64,000 bases of DNA, from the NCBI RefSeq assembly GCF_014647455.2, contig NZ_BMPF01000003.1, positions 310,001 through 374,000 on the forward strand, in the 5' to 3' direction. This document shows, piece by piece, positions 18,343-26,927 of this stretch; the first letter of the stretch is position 1, and the number at the start of each line of letters is the position of its first letter. The notes beneath the pieces were generated by a model, which was not told the origin of the DNA, did no database searches, and was given only the letters and a program-made list of their open reading frames with translations. Origin of the DNA: Halarchaeum grantii (GTDB lineage Archaea; Halobacteriota; Halobacteria; Halobacteriales; Halobacteriaceae). Made by a program: the position numbers and the translations under genes.

Positions 18343-19353
18343 TTAGTACGACTCACCCGACCCCGAGGAGACGCGGGGGTCGACTTTGCTGTAGGTCAGG
18401 TCGGCGAACAGGATACAGATGACGACGGCGACCGTGATGGTGATGAAGATACCCATCATGAGCGGGTAGTCCCGCGCGTTGATCGCCGTCAGCAGGTAGT
18501 AGCCGAGTCCCGGGTACGCGAAGATCTGTTCGAGAATGACGGAGCCACCGAACATGAACCCGATGGAGATCATGAACTGCGTGTACAGCGGGAGCACGGC
18601 GTTGCGGCCGACGTAGCGGGTCGCGATCCGACGCCCGGAGACGCCGCGAAGGTGGGCGACGCGGATGTACTCCTCACCGATCTCCTTGATCGCGTTGCCG
18701 CGCATCCCGAGCGAGATACCCCCGAAGCCAGTGATGACGAGCGAGAGGATGGGGAGGATCGAGTGCTCGATGATGCTCCCGATGTACGCCACCGAGAACG
18801 AGGCCTCCATGCCGGACGCGACGTTGCCCGAGGCCGGGAGGAGGGAGAGCTGAATCGAGACGACGTAGACGAACAGGAGCGCGGCGATGAAGTACGGCAC
18901 CGAGTTGAGGAACATCGAGACCACCGTCGAGCCGTTGTCGAACCACGACCCCTCCTTGTACGCCATCACGGCGCCGAGGACGATGCCGATGGCGAACGTG
19001 AGGATGATGGAGGTCGTGAGCAAGAAGAGCGTCCACGGGGCGGACTGGAGGATGATGTCCGCGACCGGTTCACCGTACCAGATCGAGCGCCCGAGGTCGC
19101 CCTGCGCGAGACTCGAGATGTAGTACCACAACTGCATCCAGATCGGCTCGCCCGGGTGAATGTTCATGTACTCCGCCGCGAGCGACTGGAGCTCGCTCAT
19201 GCTGATCTGGTTTCCCGTGCGGGACTGCATGAGTTTCGCACGGAGGTAATCGACCGGGCCACCGGGCATCGCCCGGACGAGGAGGAAGGTGAGTACGACC
19301 ACGGATAAGACCGTGAGAATCGACTGGCCGACTCGCCTGACTATGTATCGCAT
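18343..19353 (-). CDS. ABC transporter permease, DppB/OppB type (system 1)
   Basis: A 336-aa permease with the standard opening MRYIVRRVGQSILTVLSVVV, the MPGGPVDYLRAKL loop and the coupling region (EYIRVAHLRGVSGRRI). ATG 19353 is 162 nt after the binding-protein stop; CAATAAT and CTATATGA elements in the gap suggest an internal promoter, allowing different levels of binding protein and membrane components. Confidence 0.9.
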   Translation of the reverse strand: MRYIVRRVGQSILTVLSVVVLTFLLVRAMPGGPVDYLRAKLMQSRTGNQISMSELQSLAAEYMNIHPGEPIWMQLWYYISSLAQGDLGRSIWYGEPVADIILQSAPWTLFLLTTSIILTFAIGIVLGAVMAYKEGSWFDNGSTVVSMFLNSVPYFIAALLFVYVVSIQLSLLPASGNVASGMEASFSVAYIGSIIEHSILPILSLVITGFGGISLGMRGNAIKEIGEEYIRVAHLRGVSGRRIATRYVGRNAVLPLYTQFMISIGFMFGGSVILEQIFAYPGLGYYLLTAINARDYPLMMGIFITITVAVVICILFADLTYSKVDPRVSSGSGESY

Positions 19354-19495
19354 GGATTACTGTGTGACATCATTATTGTAGTGTCATATAGATTGTGGTC
19401 TTTAATGCAAGACGGCGCGGCGATGGCGGTCGGTGACGCCGCGACGGCGCCGTAGACCGGTGAAAAGCGGAGAAGCGTCGCAGTCGTCGCGTCGG

Positions 19496-19529
19496 CGTTC
19501 AGTTGGTCTTCTCGTTCAGTTGGACTTCC
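19496..19529. repeat. Two tandem 17-bp copies across the stop codon of the system 1 binding protein
   Basis: CGTTCAGTTGGTCTTCT at 19496-19512 and CGTTCAGTTGGACTTCC at 19513-19529, identical at 15 of 17 positions. The true stop codon (19516-19518) lies in the second copy, so slippage has added non-coding sequence only. Confidence 0.7.
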
Positions 19530-21399
19530 CGTTCATGAGGCCCATGCGCGGGAACCACCACTGCGGCCACTTCGCCTGCCACGCGGCGTCGTCCTTGGCG
19601 GGCTCCCAGTTCCAGTCATCGCTGGTCATCCACGCGGTGTCGTTGATCTCGAGGATGGGGAGCATCGGGATGAACTGGTTAGCGACCCACGCGAACTCCG
19701 TGATCGCCTCCTGGAGGTTCTCCTCGGAGGCGTTCCGGACGTTCTGGAAGAGCTGGAGGACGTCGACGCTCTGCAGTTCGCCGTCCGGTTCGCCGACGGG
19801 CGGGACCTCCACCTCCGTCGGCTTGAAGTTCATCTTGTACACCTTGTCCGCGAGCGGGCGGAACCACTGGCCGAAGGTGTACCACGGGTTGTCGCGACCG
19901 AGCGTCCACCCGGTCGCCGCAGTGACGTAGTTCCCCTCGAGGTAGTGGTTGGGGTAGTAGGACGTCGAGTCGATCATCTTCACCTCGGAGTCGATGCCCT
20001 CGTCAGTGAGCAGGCTGGAGATCGTCTGGTAGATCGGATGCCAGTCCGTGTAGCCCGACGGGACCTTGATCGGCATCGAGAGCTGCGTCCCGTCGGGGCG
20101 CATCCACTTGCCGCCCTGCTTCGTGTAACCCTCCTCGCGGAGGAGGCGCCGGCCGCGCTCGGGGTTCTGATACCGGTGGAGCTGTTCCTCGCCCTCGTCA
20201 GTGACCCAGCGCGTCCAGCGGTCGGTCTGCTCGTTCTGCCCGTTGATGTTGCCGACGAGACCGCTCGGCGCCTGCACGGGGACGCCGAACTCCCCGTAGT
20301 TGCGCGAGACGAGGTCGCGGTCGATGAGTTCGGCGATGGCCTGACGGACGCGGATGTTCCCGAAGTCCTCGTGTCCGCAGTTGAACGGGAGGGCCTGCCC
20401 CCAGAGCGCGGGGATCTGGTTCGTCAGGATGCCGTCGTTCTGTTTGGCCTGGCTGAGGACGGACTGGGGCGGCGTGAAGTTGCGCACCATGTCGATGTCC
20501 CCCTCGGGAGCCATCCCGAGGACGACGCTCGCGGTGTCCGTCGAGGCGCGGATGACGTCCCAGTAGTCGAAGTTGATCTGGTCCGCGTCCGGGTGGTGCT
20601 CGTAGAGCTCCATCCGGAGCCGGTTCGAGGAACGGGAGACGAACTTGAAGGGGCCGTTCCCGAACGGCTCATCGAACGAGGCGCTTCGGAGGTCGGTACG
20701 GACGCTGTTGCGCTCCTCGTCGCTCGTCGCGTCCATGAACCGTTCGACGTACTCGCCGTAGCGGTGATAGGGAACGTTGAGCCAGAAGTTGTTCAGCGAC
20801 TGGCGGAAGATGCTCTCGTTGACCGAGCCGTCGAGCGGGAGTTCGATCTGCCGATCGCCGGTGACCTCGATGTCGTTCGCGTTGTACAGCCCGGCGACCG
20901 TCGAGTTGACGGCGGCGTGGCAGACGAACCACGCCATCAGGTCCTCGCCGGTGACCGGGTCGCCGGGGTCGCCGTTGTGCCACGTGAGCCCGTCGCGGAC
21001 GGAGAGGACGGCGCGCTCGTTCTGGCCGTCGAACTCGTCGATGGAGACGGCGTAATCGGAGAACTCGTTCGTCGAGATGACCCACCGCTGCAGCATGTCC
21101 GTCTGCATCGGGTGACTGAACGGCTGGGTGAAGTTGAAGTGGTTGAACTGCCAGTTCGTCGGGTTGGCAGTGACGTAGTTCGCGAAGGAGTCGTCCGCGA
21201 CGCCGGAGCCGCCGGACCCGTCGCTCGATCCGGTGGTCCCCTGCGTCGTGGTCCCGTCGTCGTTCTGCCCACCGCATCCCGCGATCGACACCATCCCCGC
21301 ACCGGCGCCGGCCATCCCGGCGCGACGCATGAGCTCGCGACGGTCGATACCGCTACTAGCCCGACTGCTATCGTCACTCGAGTGGTTGCTCGATGTCAC
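19516..21399 (-). CDS. Family 5 extracellular solute-binding protein, Tat lipoprotein (system 1)
   Basis: A 627-aa binding protein with a twin-arginine motif (DRRELM, residues 19-24) and lipobox IAGC (39-42), followed by a Ser/Gly/Thr tether. The body follows the SBP_bac_5 pattern (DGLTWHNGDPGDPVTGEDLMAWF; NIRVRQAIAELIDRDLV). In Thermotoga, proteins of this family bind beta-linked oligosaccharides, so a xylo- or arabino-oligosaccharide is a reasonable guess. The start is GTG 21399; nearby ATGs are out of frame, and TTTATTAT (21422-21429) lies 23 nt upstream. A 17-bp tandem duplication (19496-19529) covers the stop codon. Confidence 0.88.
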   Translation of the reverse strand: MTSSNHSSDDSSRASSGIDRRELMRRAGMAGAGAGMVSIAGCGGQNDDGTTTQGTTGSSDGSGGSGVADDSFANYVTANPTNWQFNHFNFTQPFSHPMQTDMLQRWVISTNEFSDYAVSIDEFDGQNERAVLSVRDGLTWHNGDPGDPVTGEDLMAWFVCHAAVNSTVAGLYNANDIEVTGDRQIELPLDGSVNESIFRQSLNNFWLNVPYHRYGEYVERFMDATSDEERNSVRTDLRSASFDEPFGNGPFKFVSRSSNRLRMELYEHHPDADQINFDYWDVIRASTDTASVVLGMAPEGDIDMVRNFTPPQSVLSQAKQNDGILTNQIPALWGQALPFNCGHEDFGNIRVRQAIAELIDRDLVSRNYGEFGVPVQAPSGLVGNINGQNEQTDRWTRWVTDEGEEQLHRYQNPERGRRLLREEGYTKQGGKWMRPDGTQLSMPIKVPSGYTDWHPIYQTISSLLTDEGIDSEVKMIDSTSYYPNHYLEGNYVTAATGWTLGRDNPWYTFGQWFRPLADKVYKMNFKPTEVEVPPVGEPDGELQSVDVLQLFQNVRNASEENLQEAITEFAWVANQFIPMLPILEINDTAWMTSDDWNWEPAKDDAAWQAKWPQWWFPRMGLMNGKSN

Positions 21400-21421
21400 A
21401 CAGGGTCATGTCGATTCATCC

Positions 21422-21429
21422 ATAATAAA
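21422..21429 (-). promoter_or_regulatory. TATA element of system 1 binding protein
   Basis: TTTATTAT on the minus strand, 23 nt before GTG 21399; this supports the GTG as start. The 13-mer around it matches the promoter at 8931-8938. Confidence 0.6.
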
Positions 21430-21478
21430 TGTTAGCAAAGTATTCCAACTCGGCGACCGAACGCACGTTCTTCGGGTC

Positions 21479-21510
21479 GATACGGCCTATACCGCCGGGT
21501 ATGCCGTATC
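21479..21510. promoter_or_regulatory. Inverted repeat GATACGGC ... GCCGTATC, candidate operator
   Basis: Perfect 8-bp arms at 21479-21486 and 21503-21510 enclose a 16-nt spacer that itself contains TATACC and GGGTAT in inverted order. It lies between the divergent binding-protein promoter (system 1) and the small membrane protein at 21619, about 50 nt upstream of the former's TATA element. Confidence 0.45.
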
Positions 21511-21618
21511 TCGACGGCCGTGAGGAAACGGGACGACGCGGCGGTCGAGGCGCCTCGACGGCGGGTCGGGTTCCACGTATCGGTACGTATTTCACCGCGT
21601 CCGTGCTACCGATGCACA

Positions 21619-21831
21619 ATGCAGCTGAGCAAGACGGTCTTCCGGTTTCTCCTCGTCATCGTCTCGTTCCTCGCACTCCTCACCCTGTTCATACTCCCGT
21701 TTCAGACGCCGGGAACCGGCGGATACGTCATCACGATACTCACGCTGGCCGTCCAAGTGGTGTTCATCCTCGCGCTCGCCGCTGCGCTCTACTTCGACTG
21801 GGACCCGCTCCGGGAGTTCGAGGAAGCGTAG
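21619..21831 (+). CDS. Small two-helix membrane protein (70 aa), function unknown
   Basis: The 70-residue protein starts at ATG 21619 (MQLSKTVFRFLL) and has two long hydrophobic segments (about 6-26 and 34-56) and an acidic tail (DWDPLREFEEA). I do not recognise a family. The start is supported by a GTATTTC element about 25-30 nt upstream, so a leaderless transcript is likely. It is divergent from transporter system 1 and 136 nt before the GH127 gene; any role in transport is speculation. Confidence 0.6.
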   Translation: MQLSKTVFRFLLVIVSFLALLTLFILPFQTPGTGGYVITILTLAVQVVFILALAAALYFDWDPLREFEEA

Positions 21832-21967
21832 AGGAGAATAAGCCGATCACCTCGTCCTGTTCCGCTCTGTGAAACGCCGAGTCTGCAAACCGGATCACCG
21901 GACGGGGTATCCGGTCGGCCGGTGGCCGATCCATCACAATTAATACCGTCTGTGCGGAGACAGTACT

Positions 21968-23896
21968 ATGACTCGACGCCCGACTGACGAGCGACTCGAC
22001 CCGGTACCGCTCACCGACGTCTCGATCGACGACGGGTTCTGGAACGACCGCCTCGAGACGAACCGCGAGGTGACGCTCGAACACCAGTACGACCGCCTCG
22101 GGGAGCGCAGCCTCGAGAACTTCCGCCGCGTCCGCGACGGGAAGACCGGCGGCTTCCAGGGGATGTGGTTCGAGGACTCGGACACGTACAAGTGGTTGGA
22201 GGCGGCGAGCTACGTGCTGGCCACCCGCGACGACCCCGAGTTGAGGGAGCGAGTCGAGGAGGTCATCGAGCTGGTGGGGGCGGCCCAGGAGGAGGACGGC
22301 TACCTGAACACGTACTTCGCGCTCGAGGAGCCGGAGAACCGATGGACGAATCTGAACATGATGCACGAACTCTACTGCGCGGGCCACCTGATCGAGGCGG
22401 CCGTCGCGCACCATCGGGCGACCGGCGAGACGTCGCTCCTCGCCGTCGCGACCGACCTCGCCGACCACATCGACGGCGTCTTCGGCACCGGCCCGGACGA
22501 CCTCGACGGCGTCCCCGGCCACGAGGGCATCGAGCTCGCGCTCGTGAAGCTCTACCGCGTCACCGACGAGGAGCGCTACCTCGACCTCGCGCAGTACTTC
22601 GTCGACCGACGCGGCCGCGAGGACACCCGGCTCGGGTGGGAGGCCGAACACCCCGATGAGACCGGCGGCGACGTCCCGCCCGACATCTTCCTCGAGGACG
22701 GCAAGTGGGACGGCTCCTACGCCCAAGCCCACGAACCCGTCCGCGAACAGGAGACCGTCGACGGCCACGCCGTGCGCGCGATGTACCTATATAGTGGCGT
22801 CGCCGACCTCGTCGCGGAGACCGGCGAGGACGACCTCTACCGCACCCTCGAGACGCTCTGGACGAACATGACCACGAAGCGGATGTACGTCACCGGCGGC
22901 ATCGGCTCCGAGTCCGCCCACGAGGGCTTCACCGTCGACTACGACCTGCGCAACCGCACCGCGTACGCCGAGACCTGCGCGGCCATCGGGAGCGTCTTCT
23001 GGAACCACCGGATGTTCCAGTTGACCGGTGAGGCGCGCTTCTACGACGTGCTCGAGCGCGCGCTCTACAACGGCGTGCTCGCCGGTGTCTCGCTCGACGG
23101 GACGTCGTTCTTCTACGAGAACCCCCTCGAGAGCCTCGGCCACCACCACCGCGCGGGCTGGTTCCAGTGCGCGTGCTGTCCGCCGAACGTCGCGCGACTC
23201 TTCGCCTCCCTCGGCGAGTACGTCTACGCACAGGGCCCCGACGACGACGTCTACGTCACCCTCTACGTCGGCGGCGAAGCCGACCTCAGCGTCGACGGCG
23301 CGGACGTGACGCTCACGCAGGAGACCGACTACCCGTGGGGCGACTCGACCACCGTCGGTATCGAGACCGAGACGCCGGTCGAGACGGCGCTCCACCTCCG
23401 CGTGCCCGAGTGGTGTGAGGACGTCGCGGCGTCCGTGAACGGCGAGCGCGTCGAGGCCGACGCCGGGGACGGCTACGTCGTCATCGAGCGCGCGTGGACG
23501 GACGGCGACTCGGTGACGCTCGACTTCGCCCTCCCGGTTCGGCGCCTCGCCGCGCACCCGGACGTCCCCGACGACGCCGACCGCGTGGCGTTCCAGCGTG
23601 GCCCGCTCGTCTACTGCGTCGAGGAGGCCGACCTCGACGGCGTCGCTCCCTCGCACCTCCGCGTCGACCCCGGGTCGACCGTCGAGACCCGCGAGGAGGC
23701 CGACCTCCTCGACGGCGTCGTCACCATCGAGGGCGACGCGCGCGCCGTCAGCACCGAGGGCTGGGAGGGCGCGCTCTATCGGGAGTACGACGACCTCGCG
23801 GACGACGAATCGGTGGCGACGCTGACCGCGATCCCCTACTACGGCTGGGACAACCGCGGGGCGGGCCGGATGCGCGTCTGGCTCCCGACCGACTAG
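21968..23896 (+). CDS. GH127 beta-L-arabinofuranosidase (DUF1680 family)
   Basis: A 642-aa protein with no signal peptide. It has the (alpha/alpha)6-barrel pattern of GH127 (GFQGMWFEDSDTYKWLEAAS; MMHELYCAGHLIEAA). By comparison with the Bifidobacterium enzyme HypBA1, E319 would be acid/base, E335, C337, C403 and C404 the zinc ligands, and C403 the nucleophile; the 16-residue spacing between the two glutamates and the ETC and CACCPPN motifs are preserved. Length is normal. It should release beta-L-arabinofuranose from arabinooligosaccharides; some family members act on other sugars. ATG 21968 lies about 25 nt after AATTAATA. Its stop overlaps the convergent GH4 gene by 4 nt. Confidence 0.88.
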   Translation: MTRRPTDERLDPVPLTDVSIDDGFWNDRLETNREVTLEHQYDRLGERSLENFRRVRDGKTGGFQGMWFEDSDTYKWLEAASYVLATRDDPELRERVEEVIELVGAAQEEDGYLNTYFALEEPENRWTNLNMMHELYCAGHLIEAAVAHHRATGETSLLAVATDLADHIDGVFGTGPDDLDGVPGHEGIELALVKLYRVTDEERYLDLAQYFVDRRGREDTRLGWEAEHPDETGGDVPPDIFLEDGKWDGSYAQAHEPVREQETVDGHAVRAMYLYSGVADLVAETGEDDLYRTLETLWTNMTTKRMYVTGGIGSESAHEGFTVDYDLRNRTAYAETCAAIGSVFWNHRMFQLTGEARFYDVLERALYNGVLAGVSLDGTSFFYENPLESLGHHHRAGWFQCACCPPNVARLFASLGEYVYAQGPDDDVYVTLYVGGEADLSVDGADVTLTQETDYPWGDSTTVGIETETPVETALHLRVPEWCEDVAASVNGERVEADAGDGYVVIERAWTDGDSVTLDFALPVRRLAAHPDVPDDADRVAFQRGPLVYCVEEADLDGVAPSHLRVDPGSTVETREEADLLDGVVTIEGDARAVSTEGWEGALYREYDDLADDESVATLTAIPYYGWDNRGAGRMRVWLPTD

Positions 23897-25221
23897 GCGA
23901 ACGCGGGGAGGTAGTCGGCGTTCGCCGCGAGGAGGTCGTCGACCATCGCGTCGAGTTCGTCGAGCGTGCAGGCGGCGCCCGCGAGCGGGTCGAGTTTGAT
24001 CGCGCGCCGAAGCGCGTCCTCGTCGCGCTCCAAGCCCGCTTCGACGGCCTGCTCCTGTACCGCGACGTTCGTGCGAATCAGCGCCGCGAGCTGTGCGGGG
24101 AGGTCGCCGACCGAGCAGGGGTGGACGCCCGTCCCGTCGACGAGACACGGCACCTCGACGCAGGCGTCGTCGGGGAGGTTCGTGATGGAGCCCCCGTGGT
24201 TGCGGACGTTCGCGTTCACGCGACGCGGCGTGTCCGTCTCGATGGCGTGGATGATGCGGGCGGCGTACTCGTTCGAGCGCGACACCGAGAGGTCGACGTC
24301 CTCGACGTCGCGCTCGGCCTGCCACTCCTTCATCCCGCGATAGAACTCGAGGTACGCGCCCGTCGGCATCCACGAAGCCGTGATACCACCGGGGCCCTCC
24401 TCGTACCCGTCCGGCGGCGTGAGCTCCTCGACGACGGCCGCGTCCGTGCGGAAGTAGGGGAGGTACTCGCTGAGGTGGTGGCTGGACTCGGTGACGAAGT
24501 AGCCGAAGTGCTCGAGTAGTTCGAAGCGGACCGGGTCGGCGGTGTAGTGCTCGTCGTCGGCGGCCGCCTCGTGGAGCGCGGGATAGATGCTCTCGCCGTC
24601 GACTTCGGCGTCGAGGAACCACGCCATGTGATTGATGCCGGCGACCCAGTGCTCGAGGTCGTCGGCGTCGACGCCCGCGTAGTGCGCGATGGCCTCGGCG
24701 GTGTGCTGGACGCTGTGGCAGAGGCCGACGACCTCGATGTCGGTCGCTTCGTCGAGCGCCCAGCAGAGTATCGCCATCGGGTTCGTGTAGTTGAGGAGGA
24801 GGGCGTCCGGGCAGACCGCCTCCATGTCGTGCGCGACGTCGAGGAGGGTCGGGAGGGTGCGCATCGCGCGGAAGACTCCGCCGGGACCGAGGGTGTCGCC
24901 GACGGCCTGCTCGACGCCGTACTCGCGCGGGATTTCGACCTCGTTCTCGAAGGGGTCGGCGCCGCCGACGCCGATGGTGCAGAGGACGTAGTCCGCCCCC
25001 TCGAGCGCCTCGCGGCGATCCGTCGTCGCCTCGACGGTGGCGTCGTAGTCGCCCGCGTCAACCATCGCCCGCGCGACCGACGCGGTGCGTTCGAGGGCGT
25101 CCGCGTCGACGTCCATCAGGACGACATCGCTGTCGGCGAGTGCGGGATAGGAGAGGACGTCACCGAGGAGGTTTCTGGCGAACGTGACGCTACCGGCACC
25201 GAGGAAGACGATGGTGGCCAT
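23893..25221 (-). CDS. GH4 glycosidase (alpha-galactosidase/alpha-glucosidase type, NAD-dependent)
   Basis: A 442-aa protein that opens with an NAD-binding loop (IVFLGAGSVTFARNLLGD). GH4 hallmarks are GPGGVFRAMRTLP, NYTNPMAI, and the Cys (GLCHSVQH) and His (INHMAWF) that hold the catalytic manganese. GH4 enzymes work by oxidising C3 of the sugar, then elimination and reduction, and need NAD and Mn. ATG 25221 was preferred over 25239 because it directly precedes the NAD motif. It is cytoplasmic, and convergent with GH127. Substrate class (galactoside, glucoside, galacturonide) is unresolved. Confidence 0.88.
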   Translation of the reverse strand: MATIVFLGAGSVTFARNLLGDVLSYPALADSDVVLMDVDADALERTASVARAMVDAGDYDATVEATTDRREALEGADYVLCTIGVGGADPFENEVEIPREYGVEQAVGDTLGPGGVFRAMRTLPTLLDVAHDMEAVCPDALLLNYTNPMAILCWALDEATDIEVVGLCHSVQHTAEAIAHYAGVDADDLEHWVAGINHMAWFLDAEVDGESIYPALHEAAADDEHYTADPVRFELLEHFGYFVTESSHHLSEYLPYFRTDAAVVEELTPPDGYEEGPGGITASWMPTGAYLEFYRGMKEWQAERDVEDVDLSVSRSNEYAARIIHAIETDTPRRVNANVRNHGGSITNLPDDACVEVPCLVDGTGVHPCSVGDLPAQLAALIRTNVAVQEQAVEAGLERDEDALRRAIKLDPLAGAACTLDELDAMVDDLLAANADYLPAFA

Positions 25222-25344
25222 GGTCGGCCGAGACGGCACACGCTGTTAAGCGCTTGCATGAATCGAGAACCCGTCCGGCGAAACCGACGTGGAGCGCCCG
25301 AGCAGGGGCGCTCCGGAGCTACGAGACGAGGGTGGGGTGTCGGT

Positions 25345-26850
25345 TTACTCGAGCGTGATGGCGGCGACGGTGGACGCGTCGAGGTCGACGGTGAGAACGC
25401 CGTCGGCGACGTCGACGTCGAGGTCCTCGGCGACGAACTCGTCGGCGTTGTCGGCGTCGACGTGGAGGCCGGCGTCCTGGCCCTCGAAGAGGACCTGCGC
25501 GTCCGCGACGTCGTCGGCGGTGACGCCGCCGTCGACTTCGACCTCGACCGAGTGGCCCTCGCGGCAGTCGAGGTTGGTGACGGTGACGTACGTCTCGCCG
25601 TCCTCGCTCACGGAGGCGGAGGCGCCGACGAGCGGCAGGTCGTCGTCCTTGCGCTCGACGTCACGCGTCGGCGCATCGACGGTGGTCGTGACGGCCTCGT
25701 TGGCCTTGTGGGGCGCGTAGAGGTCGAAGACGCGGTACGTGGGGCGGGCCCACGCGTCGTCGCCGTCCGTCTCCACGAGACACTGGAGGACGTTGACGGT
25801 CTGCGCGATGTTGCTCATCGTCATCACGTCCGCGTTGTGGTTGAAGATGTCGAGGACGGCGGCGGCGGAGAGCGCGTCGAGGACGGTGCCCGGCTGTTCG
25901 AGACCGTTCTCCGGGACGGCTTCGGGATGCCACGTCCCCCACTCGTCGATGATGACGCCGATGTCGCGCGTCGAGGCGGCGGCGTCGACGGCGGACGCGA
26001 TGCGCTCGATGTGCTCCTCCATCTCGAGGGCCTCGACGAGGAGTTCGTCGTAGTCGTCCTCGTCGGACTCGGAGACGGTCATCGCGCGCCCGTAGTAGTG
26101 GTGGAGCGTGATGTGGTCGAGCGGGAAGTCGACGCCCCACCGACCGCTCGCGACCTCCTCGAGGAAGCGGCGGTTCCACTCGTGGCCCTCGAAGCCACAG
26201 GCGATGAGGTCGACGTCGTAGTCGAGCATGAGGTTGTCCATCGACCCCATGTAGGTCGCGAAGCGGCGGTACTCGCGGGCGTACTGCTCGGGGCTCATCT
26301 GACCGCCACAGCCCCAGTTCTCGTTGCCGACGCCCCAGAAGGGCACCTCGTAGGGCTCCTCGTGCCCGTTCTCGCGACGCCGGTCGGCGAGTTCGGTGTC
26401 GCCGTCGTAGCCGCAGTACTCCATCCAGTCGGCGGCCTCCTGCGGGTCGCCGGAACCGACGTTCGCGGCGAGGTAGGGCTTGGTTCCGACGCGCTCACAG
26501 AACTGGAGGAACTCGTCGGTGCCGAAGGCGTTGGACTCCTCGGGGACGTCGTCGCGGCCCTGCGCCCAGAAGAGGTTCCGCCGTCGCGGGCGGTCCTCCT
26601 GTGGGCCGACGCCGTCCTCCCAGTGGTAGTCGTCGGCGAAGCAGCCGCCGGGCCACCGGAGGACGGGGATGTCGAGGTCGGAGAGCAGTTCGAGGACGTC
26701 CGTGCGGAAGCCGTCCTCGCCGGCCGTGTCGTCCGTGTAGAGGCCGTCGTAGACGCAGCGGCCGAGATGCTCGGAGAAGTGGCCATGCACTTCGGGTTCG
26801 ATGCGGTCGATACGCGCCTCTGGATGAACGGTAACGCGGGCGTTTGCCAT
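25345..26850 (-). CDS. abfA: GH51 alpha-L-arabinofuranosidase (AbfA type)
   Basis: A 501-aa enzyme of the compact, canonical GH51 form: IEPEVHGHFSEHLGRCVYDGLY at the N-terminus, RWPGGCFADDYHWEDGVGP (65-83), acid/base E177 in GVGNENWG and nucleophile E303 in IIDEWGTW, followed by a C-terminal beta-domain. There is no signal peptide, so it is cytoplasmic. It should cleave alpha-1,2/1,3/1,5-linked arabinofuranose from imported oligosaccharides. ATG 26850 is 28 nt after TTATAAATA (26878-26886), and a perfect 12-bp palindrome lies between them. Confidence 0.92.
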   Translation of the reverse strand: MANARVTVHPEARIDRIEPEVHGHFSEHLGRCVYDGLYTDDTAGEDGFRTDVLELLSDLDIPVLRWPGGCFADDYHWEDGVGPQEDRPRRRNLFWAQGRDDVPEESNAFGTDEFLQFCERVGTKPYLAANVGSGDPQEAADWMEYCGYDGDTELADRRRENGHEEPYEVPFWGVGNENWGCGGQMSPEQYAREYRRFATYMGSMDNLMLDYDVDLIACGFEGHEWNRRFLEEVASGRWGVDFPLDHITLHHYYGRAMTVSESDEDDYDELLVEALEMEEHIERIASAVDAAASTRDIGVIIDEWGTWHPEAVPENGLEQPGTVLDALSAAAVLDIFNHNADVMTMSNIAQTVNVLQCLVETDGDDAWARPTYRVFDLYAPHKANEAVTTTVDAPTRDVERKDDDLPLVGASASVSEDGETYVTVTNLDCREGHSVEVEVDGGVTADDVADAQVLFEGQDAGLHVDADNADEFVAEDLDVDVADGVLTVDLDASTVAAITLE

Positions 26851-26866
26851 ACAGTTCCAAGATTGG

Positions 26867-26878
26867 ATGGTCGACCAT
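26867..26878. promoter_or_regulatory. Perfect palindrome ATGGTCGACCAT at the abfA promoter
   Basis: This 12-bp palindrome lies just downstream of the TATA element (26878-26886) and upstream of the expected transcription start of the GH51 gene, the position of a classic archaeal repressor site. No second copy of the same palindrome was seen in the window. Confidence 0.4.
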
Positions 26879-26886
26879 TATAAATA
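26878..26886 (-). promoter_or_regulatory. TATA element of abfA
   Basis: TTATAAATA on the plus strand, read as TATTTATAA toward the gene, 28 nt before ATG 26850. Confidence 0.65.
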
Positions 26887-26927
26887 GTTCGGTTCAATGG
26901 GTGTGACGAACCACCCGGACGCCGAAT

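Noticed and set aside
15232-21399. Calling system 1 a dipeptide transporter
   Set aside because: The family includes oligosaccharide importers, and all neighbours concern plant sugars; I left the cargo open rather than name peptides.
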